NCBI RefSeq assembly: GCF_002127325.2
Contig: NC_035433.2
Coordinates: 14,682,611-14,746,610, forward strand
Direction: 5' to 3'
Length of the DNA: 64,000 nucleotides
From: Helianthus annuus
Taxonomy: Eukaryota; Streptophyta; Magnoliopsida; Asterales; Asteraceae
The position numbers and the translations under genes are program-made. Each line of letters begins with the position of its first letter. Position 1 is the first letter of the stretch. The notes beneath the pieces were generated by a model, which saw only the letters and a list, made by a program, of their open reading frames with translations, made no database searches and was not told the DNA's origin. Below are positions 10,830 through 20,098 of the stretch, one piece after another.

Positions 10830-11666
10830 TGTGACAACTCGAATTTCCAAGATTCCTATTTCGCATTTATTGCACGTTCATTTATTATCTAGTTGTTTAA
10901 TTGCACAAATAATTGGCTATGGAACTGTAACGTTTTGATACAATGAAGTGTATTGTGTGTTCATGCATGGTTATGAGTTAATTGTGAAAGACCTGTCTAA
11001 TACATAAACTTGGTGGTGAAACTGTGAAATTGTTGTGAGATGGTGTACTTGTGTAAAAGTTAATACTTGAGGATATAGAGAGCAATTAGTGAAATCCTAG
11101 TGATACTTAACCCTAATCTCCTTCCCTAATCATTCACTAATCATCACACAAGAATCAAAACACGTGCCCTCATATCCTCTAATCCTCTCTACAACCATCT
11201 TCTCATCATTCTTGGAGTCACAAGTTCTTTTGCATCAAGTTTGATTATCAATCCATCTAGAATCAAATCAAGGTAATTGTTTAATCATTGTTTGTGATTA
11301 ATTGTTGATTGATTGATGCATGTAAACCCTAGTTCTTCACAATACTAGTTCTGTAGTTATTGATTGAATCCTGATGATTGTGTTATGATGATGATTAGTC
11401 ATGAAATCGTTTGTTTGATGACAAGATATGCTTGATACGATGAAGTTGTTAATTGTTAAATTGATTCCTGTTATGCAATGTACGAATTAGGGTTCCAGAT
11501 CGTATGAACAAGAGAATGTAACTGTTACAATTGTGATTGTGATCGTCTGAGTTTTATTATAACACAACGATGTCCGAGCTTTAATAACATTACGTAGTCT
11601 GAGTTTTATCATTGGATTTAGTCCGACTTTTTAACATGTAATTGTGTCCGAGGTTCATATATATAA
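10830..11666 (+). repeat. E1 3' LTR, segment 1
   Basis: Matches 3693-4523 of the 5' LTR with six substitutions and a one-base indel. It stops where element A begins. Confidence 0.93.
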
Positions 11667-14300
11667 TGTGACAACCCTCACTAAACCAGGTATCCGTACG
11701 ACTTAATTAATAATTAATTACTGCTTGATTACTGTGCTTAACTGAATTTACTGATGAACTGCTACTTGACTTCTGATACTTGTACATATCTGCATCATAC
11801 TTTACATACCGTCACTACATTATTTACATACTGAACTCTAGTGACAAACATGATGCACAAAAGCACAGTAGCACTATGAACGGATAACCTATTGAACATG
11901 TTGATAAAGCCAGCATCAGGCAGATACTGCCTCTAAGGCCTGTATGAGCCAGAAATATTTTACTACACCCATAGTGAGTGTAGGGATACAAGGGTTGTAG
12001 AACTGCGTCTCTAGGAATAAGTTACGATGACTGGATGTGCCTAAAACGTACACTGAGCACAAAACACAGCACTTTAATGAACAAATCAGCTTCTAGCTAG
12101 CTAATAAAGTGCCAAAACATGAAAAAAACATTACTAGACACTTTCCAAAGTGTCGGGAATAAGTTGTGTCACTAAAAAGGGCATTAACGACACTCTAAAG
12201 CTTTATTAAGCGCTTTAACGGATTACTATCCAACCGAACAACCGGACTATACCCGGAACATAAAAATATTGACATGAACATTATCTTTTTCTGAGCCAGT
12301 TAGGGTCCCTGAACACCCTAACACCCGCGTTAAAACATATCACATAACTAACTAAGTTAATCCCTAAACTTAACTTAGTTAGCTTAACTAAGTACCTAAC
12401 TAATGGTTGGAAACAAACTAGAACCCCCCCCCCCATTGAAATCGGCCCCATCAAGGGGAGACAAGCCTTGAATTCTTTTTAATATTATAATCAAGATGTT
12501 TAATATCTAGATAGCACATGATCCTTTGGACGAAAACCTAACTAATTGTCTATAAGTAGTAAGTGTTGGCACAAGAGTTAATCACAACACACTTCACCAT
12601 CCAAACACCTCTCTCCCTCTTGCTCTAAGTCACGGCCGAACACCCCCTTGGCACCCCATCCATATTCGAGTTTGTTCATTCCATTCCAAGGTTATACAAA
12701 CAGCAAGGGTCACGTATTAGGAAGCTTGGTGCACTCGGAGTTCGAAGGACCACTTTCTCTAGCTTTTATCCACCTCTTTCGCGCATAGATTCTTCCCTAG
12801 CCCCGAGCTAGTGGTATGATGTTTAAACCCCTTACTTTAACTAATCTTAAGTGGTTAATATGTGTTGTAACGGTTAAAACTCGGAATCTTACAAAAGGGT
12901 GCATTAAAGTCTACTTAAAACATGAAAAAGGATGGTTAAAAGCTCACTAGTTGTGTAAATGTTGTAGTAATTGAGATTTGTGATTATTTAGACCCGATCT
13001 ATGTTGTGGTAGCTCGGATCATCGTTTAACCCGGTTTGGTCATGATCACGAATCATAACATAAGGTTGTTTCGAATAGAACAAGGGTTAAAAGATGAAAC
13101 TCTACCACACGCGAATCATGAACTTGTGTAAAAATGTTTTACTTGTGGAATAGTGTTTAAAACTAGCAGATCTACGTATCTGCAAGTGGTATTTTCAAAG
13201 GACCAAGTGTCAAAGAAATCATGTTTTCTAAAAATGGATCTTACACTAACAAGCATGATTTTTATAAACCACAAGTGTGTAAAAACTTGTGAAATGAAAA
13301 GTTTCGACAAATAACAAACTTTGTAAAAGATGACGAGAAGTTGCAAAGATGGATTTACTCTAAAAACGAGGTTTTTACGAGATCACATTTCTTTATATAA
13401 AGATCAAAATATAATGGGATTTACACTATAGTTTCGGAAAAACTACAAGTTCATGTGATTATGCGATTTACATACTTGTCGACTAGTTTGATGTGTCGGA
13501 AATTGTTTGATTGAATAAAGAAGTTGTTGAAATTGATTTAGTAAAAGAAAATGATACGCTTGAAAGCGTGGCCACCTCCAGTTACAGAGGAAACTCTGGC
13601 GAAATTTTTCTAAAAACCTAACACTTAGAATTATTTTCACTACAAGTGTTAGAATTATTTTTGACATGTTTTCAAAATATATTTCGCCACGACTTTGTTT
13701 ACAAATATTCGGAGGTGGGATTTTCACAAAAATTAAACGCGATTAAAATATATTTGGTAAGTATATATTTTCACAACATTGTTTACGATTATTTTGTGAA
13801 AATACACAAATATTATTTTTAGAGTAAAAATAATATTTACGAACGTTTACGGATCCAAAATAATACGAACGCCTCTACGATAACATATAAGTTACACCGG
13901 TAATTATTATTATTACCACCCGATCGTTAAAACGTAACTTACGCATTACGGAAATATTTATGAACGCGTAATTTTGTCGACGTATTATTTTTGGGGAAAT
14001 TATGTGAAATGAAAGTATAATATTTTTGAGAAAAATACTTATATTTTGGAATTGGAAATAAATATATATTAAGTGAGACTTAATGATATAATTCAAACGC
14101 ACATGTATTAAATCCCCCATCCTTAGGAAGGAGATTAACTACCAAGTATATACGAAAAGTAAATACGGAATAGTTGTCTAACTATTTCCCAAAAACTTAA
14201 ACTATAAAGCTAAGGCACGGCCGTCCGTCTAATAGAATTAGCCCATGTAGGTCGTTGCACAGCTGCCCGATTTGGAGTACTTGGTAGAGATACACTGATT

Positions 14301-14854
14301 GTGAGTTCATGTCCCCCTTTTCTCTTAACTGTTTTCAGTTTTCTAAACTGCGGGGGTGAAATACATGTTACTATGATTACGAATATTTCTTACATGGTAT
14401 GGTCAGCTAAGGAAGGAACTGTTAGGTTATGTGATTTGGGTAGGTGAAACCTTAAGAACATTAGTCCTCGTAGTACGATCGAGGGATACAAGTGATAGGC
14501 CTATTTGAGCACAACAAAACCCCACCCATGCGCCCTAAGGTTGGACCATGTGGTGACCTTGTCTTAACACCACCCTTGCGCCCGCAGGTTGGACCATGTG
14601 GTGACCTTGTCGTAACACCACCCATGCGCCCGCAGGTTGGACCATGTGGTGACCTTGTCCTATCCCCTCCCATGCGCCCGCAGGTTGGACCATGTGGTTA
14701 CACATTAACTGATATGTTTCCTTATTTGCTTTCATACCAGAGTTTACAAAATATTCACACTTACAATGATTATAAAGGTTTATTCGCGCGCACATACTAA
14801 ACGCATGAACTCGCTCAACATTATTGTTGATTTTTCAACTTACATGTATTTCAG
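14301..14854 (+). other. Predicted LTR intron of element A
   Basis: The donor-side GTGAGTTCA begins at 14301; its upstream bases are GATT, not AAG. The acceptor TTTCAG/GG ends at 14854, preceded by TGAACTCGCTCAAC and TTGTTGA at 14806-14830. These are the same 9-mer donor and the same acceptor block as in E1, B and C. Length 554 nt. It encloses the 43-bp repeats. Support is weaker here because the donor context is poor. Confidence 0.45.
14515..14696. repeat. 43-46 bp tandem repeat, four units, in A LTR
   Basis: Each unit contains CATGCGCCCGCAGGTTGG and then ACCATGTGGTGACC. Where the unit reads CACCCATG on the left, it can pair with CATGTGGTG on the right with one bulged T. Two units survive in the 3' LTR stub (16793-16876). 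The repeat gives false ORFs on both strands. Confidence 0.85.
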
Positions 14855-15176
14855 GGAATTAAAGGATCTGGCGCGGTATGACACGTTTTCCCGCTGTACT
14901 AGTTACGAGGTCATCCTGGTTTGGGGAATGTGACTCTTTCCTGGACAAGTCACAGTCCTTAAACTGTGTTTATGTCATGTTAATGTTTGTGTTGTTGAAC
15001 AATGTCGTTAGGATGTGTTTCCATTGAGACAGTGTTGTTGTATTCGGTTTTTAAAACTTAATTAAATGGATGATCTTGCATGGTTTTATTTCATATAGCT
15101 TTGTTATGGTTAAGCTATGGTATTAAGAAGTCACACCAAAATAACCACGCTTCCTCAAAGCCAGGGTGTGACAGCT

Positions 15177-15188
15177 TGGTATCAGAGC
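15177..15188 (+). promoter_or_regulatory. Primer-binding site of A
   Basis: TGGTATCAGAGC, three bases after the 5' LTR, initiator tRNA-Met type. Its right-hand context (TCAGATCAT) differs from E1, B and C, as expected for a separate family. Confidence 0.88.
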
Positions 15189-15340
15189 TCAGATCATAGC
15201 GAACTAGGATTCCTTCTCGAGTCTAGACTATGATCACTAGGGCTCTCACGAGAACATTTTTACTGCATACCACTTAAGTCCAGATCCAAAACCTTTTTAT
15301 AAACAAATGTTGAGCACATTTTATTTATTTATTATTTAGA

Positions 15341-15563
15341 CTCAGTCTTGGAGGCTGAGGCTCGGTCTTGGAGGCCGAGGCTCGATCTTAGAGATCGAGG
15401 TAGATGGCTAGTGAGACTAGGAAGAGTAGGCTCAGTCATGGAGGCTGAGGCTCGGTCATGGAGGCCGAGGCTCGATCTAGGAGGTCGAGGTAGATGATAG
15501 AGCAGCCTTGGAGGCTGGGAGGAATTTGGCTAGTGGGACTAGGAATATCAGTCTGGGAGGCTG
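15341..15563 (+). other. Eight covarying 15-19-nt hairpins in the A leader
   Basis: Two blocks of three hairpins at exact 20-nt steps begin at 15341, 15361, 15381 and 15431, 15451, 15471. Two shorter ones lie at 15503 and 15549. Arms in each triplet go CTCAGTC/GGCTGAG, then CTCGGTC/GGCCGAG, then CTCGATC with GATCGAG or GGTCGAG. Loops are TTGGA, ATGGA, TTAGA, TAGGA or TGGGA. Stem positions four and five change on both sides together. The array starts 150 nt after the PBS, where retroelement packaging signals are often found. Function unknown. Confidence 0.7.
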
Positions 15564-15629
15564 GGAGGCTAGTGGGACTAGGAGAAATATTTGATTGCTT
15601 ATTGCTGACTAACATGTTTATATGTTGAT

Positions 15630-16132
15630 GTGATTGATTGTTATACGTATATGTGTTTTTGTTACAAACGTCATGCTTTCATCATGTACAAGAAAGATGG
15701 ACACTACGAATCCCATGGCCATAGCATCAGACGACATAGTTCATCGGAGCACGAGGTGCACATTTCTGATACTACCGGCACAGACAATGATGACATTCAG
15801 CCCTTTGCGCTGCCTGAAGTCGTAGCAGAGCCTACTGATGGTCATCTTGTTGGGAATTTGCCACTCGTGGTGATCCCTGCTCCTGTGCCCCTTGCCGTTT
15901 ATCCCATTGTTGATATGCCCCCGACATGGCCTCTGTCGAAGATAACTATCTACTAGAGGAGGACCCATTCGAGGGCGAGGCCCTATTGCTGCTGGTATTA
16001 GCCTATTGCTTGCGGACGCTCCTGCGGGGGAAACTCATGCCCATTCCCCTGTCCCAGACTCATTCAGTTTCCGACATCCGCATTTTCACATATACAGGGA
16101 GTGCAGCACCATTCACACGACGCCGACCCTGA
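15630..16132 (+). pseudogene. Acidic, proline-rich gag-like remnant of A
   Basis: One frame from 15630 to 15956 gives a peptide rich in Asp, Pro and Val (DTTGTDNDDIQPFALPEV, then LPLVVIPAPVPLAVYPI). It recalls the N-terminal part of some long-LTR gypsy Gag-like ORFs in plants. That likeness is from memory of the style, not a search. Reading breaks at 15956, and traces go on in other frames to about 16180. No zinc knuckle, protease or RT follows. It may instead be an element-specific accessory ORF. Confidence 0.35.
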
Positions 16133-16199
16133 TACGGCATCATTAGCTGCACCGTTTCCTGCACACAGCTTTGAGTTGATCACAGTAGTGAGGGTGATC

Positions 16200-16790
16200 C
16201 TGTTCTTCAATATGGTTTTGATCCAGACCATGACCTTGAGTTCATACACTTAGACCAGCCCTTGGAGGATCCTGCAACCCCCCTGTGATGGTTGATCCAG
16301 CTGATTTTTGAGATGGAGTTTGTTGATCCGGAGCCAGCCGTGGCCCTGAGCCAGGCGTTGCTCTTGACCCAGCATTGGAGCATGACCCTGTTCATGCCAA
16401 TGCACCTGCTGTTGCTCCTTGGTTGATCATCTGCTTGGACGAGAGAAAATGTGGGGTAACTGTGCAAGATAATTTATTATTACGGGGGCCCACGTAATAA
16501 CGACTTGTAGTGCACAGAAATCCCGGTGGACTCTGCGAGTCAAGCTAATGAAAACCAATGTAGTAGGAAATAACTAATGACCAAGGCGATGTAGCCTCGA
16601 GTTCATTCTATTACAAGCATCAAGCCAAATTGGCAAGCCTATGTGAAGGCTCAGAAATTTATTTCCCCACCCATACATTGAGTATATTTACGTGTAAAAT
16701 TGGGTGCTTACATGATGGCTTATGGTGCCATGTATCTCATAGACAATTGGAATGTTGTCTAACCCGCTTCATGCCATTTCGGCAGAAGAG
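16200..16790. other. Non-coding interior of A
   Basis: No coding similarity apart from the tail of the gag-like remnant. It contains the palindromic-loop hairpin at 16460-16517, followed by about 270 nt without recognised features. Confidence 0.4.
16460..16517 (+). other. Two-step hairpin with palindromic loop GGGCCC (copy 2)
   Basis: Outer stem CTGTGCA (16460-16466) with TGCACAG (16511-16517); inner stem TTATTACG (16477-16484) with CGTAATAA (16493-16500); loop GGGGCCCA. The loop holds the 6-nt palindrome GGGCCC. The outer stem is identical to that at 2488-2545, and both are followed by AAA. Confidence 0.65.
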
Positions 16791-17229
16791 AACACCACCC
16801 ATGCGCCCGCAGGTTGGACCATGTGGTGACCTTGTCCTATCCACTCCCATGCGCCCGCAGGTTGGACCATGTGGCTCAACATTATTGTTGATTTTTCAAC
16901 TTACATGTATTTCAGGGAATTAAAGGATATGGCACGGTATGGCACGTTTTCCCGCTGCACTAGTTTCCGAGGTGATCCGGGGTTTAGGGAATGTGACCTT
17001 TCCTGGACAAGTCACAGTCCTTAAACTGTGTTTATGTTTTGTTTGTTTGTTGAACAAGATTATGGTTGTTAGGGTGTATTCCCGTTAAACCAATGGTATT
17101 GTATTTGGTTTTCAAAACTTAATGGATGATCTTGCATGTTTTTAATTCATATAGCTTTGTTATGATTAAGCTATGGTATTAAGAAGTCACACCAAATTAA
17201 CCACGCTTCCGCAAAGCCAGGGTGTGACA
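16791..17229 (+). repeat. Truncated 3' LTR of A (439 bp)
   Basis: Matches the last part of the 5' LTR. It begins in the 43-bp repeat, jumps from CATGTGG to CTCAACATTATT (about 115 bp missing against the 5' copy) and then runs to the LTR end. The upstream ~2.9 kb of this LTR is gone. Confidence 0.85.
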
Positions 17230-17358
17230 GCTAACATGATATCCGACTTTTTGGAGAGTATGATATCCGAGTTTTCTAAATACAAGCATGTCCGACCTTT
17301 TATGATATGTTATAACATGTCCGAGTTTTTACACAAGTAAACAAGTGGTCCGAGCTTT
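17230..17358 (+). repeat. E1 3' LTR, segment 2
   Basis: A 129-bp piece of E1's LTR between A and B, matching 4522-4645 of the 5' LTR region with one substitution, apart from the altered first two bases. Confidence 0.9.
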
Positions 17359-18219
17359 TGTGACAACTCGAACTTTAGACTTGCTTTGATGTAACGTTAC
17401 GTGCTTATGTGACATTTCGAACTAATGAATGTTATGATATTATGTGTTTTTTTATATATGTGTGTGTGTTATGTTTATCTTTATCGAGCCAACCCGAACC
17501 GCACAACACTTCATACGAGTGCACAAGCCCCATTGGGCCACTCCTTGTTCACGGTTTCATTAGGCAGCCGAGTGGGCTTGGCCCACTCCCCCACTCGCAA
17601 CACAAAATCGGAATTAGGGGTTTTGTTTCCTTGTTTTTGCAAAATCACAAACACACACAACAACCCTAGACTCTTTCTCTCTCTCTCTCGGCTGCTTGGA
17701 TCCCCGACGGCGAACAACACTTCTCGGCTCACCCTCTCTTTGTTCCAATCCAACCGGTTAGTGTTTGATAATTAAGTTGCTTGTTAAATGATTGACGGAT
17801 TGGTTGCATGTTGATGTTTGCTTAGCCGAGGATTCTTGTTAACGTATTGATTGGGATGATAATTGATTTAGTTTTGTTAATCGACTCATGTATGCTAAAT
17901 ATGATCACACTAATTGATGGTTTGGATATAAGCACCGAGTAGATAAGTAATCGGCTGTTAGGCATTGTTTGATCGGGTATAGTTGGTAATCGGGATCCAT
18001 GTTAGAATGTGTGTATTGTTATGAATGTTAATATTGTTCATATGCATGATTACTGATTTAATTGCCGGTTTGATGTTCTTGAATTGTTATGAATATGCAT
18101 GAAATCTGAATTAACTGTTGATAAATTTCTGTGATTGATCTGATTTCGAAACTGCCTTAGATGTTTGCTAGAATCACGGATAAGTCAATGCAGGAATTAT
18201 GGAAACCAGTTACACACAC

Positions 18220-18423
18220 GGTTGCGACTCGGTATCACTCGTTGCGAGTCGGAACCCCACTCGAGACCACAAACAGCATGAACCGTAACCACGGTTGCGA
18301 GTCCCGTTGCGACTCGTAACCAGACCATTATGAACCGAGATCACTATTGCGACTCGCAACCAGCTGTTGCGACTCGTAATCTCCGGATTGCGACTCGAGA
18401 TCTCCGTTGCGAGTCGAGACCAT
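18220..18423. repeat. Cluster of TTGCGA(C/G)TCG motifs in B LTR
   Basis: About eight copies of TTGCGACTCG or TTGCGAGTCG, often followed by (C/T)AACC or AGACC. The full form TTGCGA-C-TCGCAA is an odd palindrome. Element C's LTR has a similar cluster at 56165-56400. CpG-rich and yet well kept. Confidence 0.7.
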
Positions 18424-18776
18424 CCTTTGCACATACCACTGTTTTGGGTCTTCGCTGTCACGGGCCCAATCAGTTGGGCCCAATGATTTGATTTGTGGAC
18501 TGTTTATTATGGACTTGTATGCGTTTACTATTTGGGCCGATTGAGAGTCTGGACTGTTTTGTTAATTGGGCCGGGTTATGATTGGGCCGAACACTTAGAT
18601 TGTTTGTTGGATTGCTGATACGTGTACGTGTTTGCCATGACTATACGTGATTACTTATGTGATAGCATACGTGCAAAGCTTGGACCGAATCTGACTTATG
18701 TGGTAACCCTGTTAGGACGTGGTTGACCACCCTTAGTTCAAGAGTCTTTATTTGTGTGTCTGCCGAGCAAACCAAG

Positions 18777-19332
18777 GTGAGTTCACACAGCCAAGGCATG
18801 GGATTCCCGGGTTGGGAATTGGGTTGGATATGTTATTGTAAAAGGAGTTACTCGTACTTACGCATATACCAGACTATAGACCATCGTCCTCAGGATAGTC
18901 AGGACACGTTACGTAAAGCCTACGTAACCCAGTATATTTGCCATATGTCTCCCGGGTCGGGAGGACACGTTACGTAAAACCTACGTAACCCAATACCATC
19001 TACTGGCTTCCAGGTCGGAAGGCCACGCTGCGTAAAGCCTACGTAGCCCCCACGCGTACCACTGTCCTCGGGGAAGGGCACGTCACGTAAAGCCTACGTG
19101 ACCCTGTACGTTTTCCTGTTCTCGGTAAAGAAGAACACATGGTCGGAAGGTAGTCTAGTAAGTACCGTTAATGAGAAGCCCTCATTAACCAGGATGAACA
19201 TGGGAAGCCCCCACCTTTAGTACTCACTAGTATGGGAAGCCCCCACTAGCTATACTTATGCATTATGTTATGAACTTACCTTCTGTGAACTCGCTCAACT
19301 AGTTTGTTGATTATTTGTTGCATGCCTTGCAG
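18777..19332 (+). other. Predicted LTR intron with alternating covarying hairpins (B)
   Basis: Donor CCAAG/GTGAGTTCAC at 18776/18777; acceptor CCTTGCAG/G at 19332/19333, with TGAACTCGCTCAAC upstream. The first hairpin is ATTCCC/GGGAAT (18803-18819, loop GGGTT). Then four ACGT hairpins at 18908, 18969, 19027 and 19082 have arms GTTACGTA/TACGTAAC (twice), GCTGCGTA/TACGTAGC and GTCACGTA/TACGTGAC, with loop AAGCC or AAACC. Between them are a second kind of hairpin at 18886, 18947, 19004, 19063 and 19117. Stem changes are compensatory. The 3' LTR copy is 26140-26695, where one arm of the last ACGT hairpin has a C-to-G change. Confidence 0.65.
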
Positions 19333-19609
19333 GACCTTAGGTATATTATGGAGCTTGCACAGGGAGGAGCAGGTCGTTGTGGGATTTGGATCATGAACGA
19401 TGTTTGAACTTATAATTAATTGAGAGTACATACTATGCTTCCGCTACTTAAACGATGTTTGGTTTTGAAACATCAATCATGTCATGAGGATTTACATTAA
19501 TTACTTTTATTATTAATTGCTATGTTTGATATGATTGATGGCTTGATCCTGGTCAGTCACGCTCCCAAGCGGTGGTACTCCGCGGGTGGATTTTGGGGGT
19601 GTGACAGAT

Positions 19610-19621
19610 TGGTATCAGAGC
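19610..19621 (+). promoter_or_regulatory. Primer-binding site of B
   Basis: TGGTATCAGAGC, three bases after the LTR, initiator tRNA-Met type, with the same flanks as E1. Confidence 0.93.
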
Positions 19622-19920
19622 CATTGGTTATAGAGAACTTGGTTTTAATATGGGAAAACGTTTTTATTAAAACCGGACTATAACCAGAACAGCGCTCTCA
19701 ACGATCCACAACGACGCTTCGCTCCACGTGCAAGACTCGACATCCTAGGTAATAAGGTTTATGTTTATTGCCTGTATGCTAGAATTGTTTAGAACTTTGC
19801 TCGCATTACGCTTAGATACACATGATACTATAGCATGAGAATCCCTACGTGCTTACACTTTTCTGTCATCGCCCTGCTCGCGAAACATTCTCACGTATGC
19901 TACTTGTTACTATGAAGATC

Positions 19921-20098
19921 ATGTCTGGACGAATCAACATGACACAAGCCCAGCTAGAGGCTCTCGTTCAAGCTCAAGTTGTTGCGGCAGTTGCAGCAGC
20001 TCAAGCAGGTAGTATATCCTGCAGTATAGGCACACACTAGGATCTTTAGATCCTACATTAACTCTCGTATTTAACTTTGCCCTATTCATACACAATAG
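19921..20098 (+). other. Proposed gag first exon and 90-nt intron of B
   Basis: An ATG at 19921 starts MSGRINMTQAQLEALVQAQV, which reads like the true Gag N-terminus and is conserved in E1 (from 6614). The frame meets TAG at 20038 before reaching the long ORF. A GT at 20009 and an AG at 20098 define a 90-nt GT-AG intron. Its removal joins AAAQAG to QHAQQPVC in the same frame and removes the stop. Alternatives are stop readthrough or a start at 20077. The choice rests on protein logic only. Confidence 0.5.

Larger units (their letters stand above)
11667..15173 (+). repeat. A 5' LTR (3507 bp)
   Basis: An unusually long LTR, AT-rich from about 12830 to 14150. A possible TATA box, TCTATAAGTAGT, is near 12550, followed by a CT-rich stretch. 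The 3' part has the predicted intron and a 43-bp tandem repeat. It ends directly before the PBS. The many short ORFs are not convincing. Confidence 0.85.
11667..17229 (+). mobile_element. Gypsy-like LTR element A, internally deleted
   Basis: Starts TGTGACAACCCTC and ends GGTGTGACA. The 5' LTR (11667-15173) is complete, but the 3' copy is a 439-bp stub (16791-17229). The interior of about 1.6 kb has a PBS, a hairpin array and a short gag-like remnant, with no pol. The left flank is TATAA and the right flank GCTAA; the uninterrupted LTR predicts TATAA on both sides. The two odd bases equal those that follow the 5' LTR inside the element (see findings). It lies inside E1's 3' LTR. Confidence 0.82.
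17359..19606 (+). repeat. B 5' LTR (2248 bp)
   Basis: Begins TGTGACAACTCGAAC, ends GGGGGTGTGACA. Holds TGGGCC-type motifs (17534, 17573, 17580), AACCCTAGAC (telo-box like, near 17664) followed by a CT run, a cluster of TTGCGA(C/G)TCG motifs (18220-18423) and the predicted hairpin intron (18777-19332). ORFs at 17409, 17425, 18210 and 18723 recur in the 3' LTR and have no recognisable domain. Confidence 0.95.

Noticed and set aside
14461..14800. ORFs on both strands with repeats such as RPQVGPCGDLV
   Set aside because: They are translations of the 43-bp tandem repeat.
16630..16923. 97-codon ORF
   Set aside because: It crosses the junction of A's interior and the LTR stub and owes half its length to the 43-bp repeat.
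17409..17775. Overlapping ORFs of 80-116 codons in the B LTR
   Set aside because: They recur at 24772-25138 because the LTR is duplicated, overlap on both strands and lack any domain; treated as chance ORFs.
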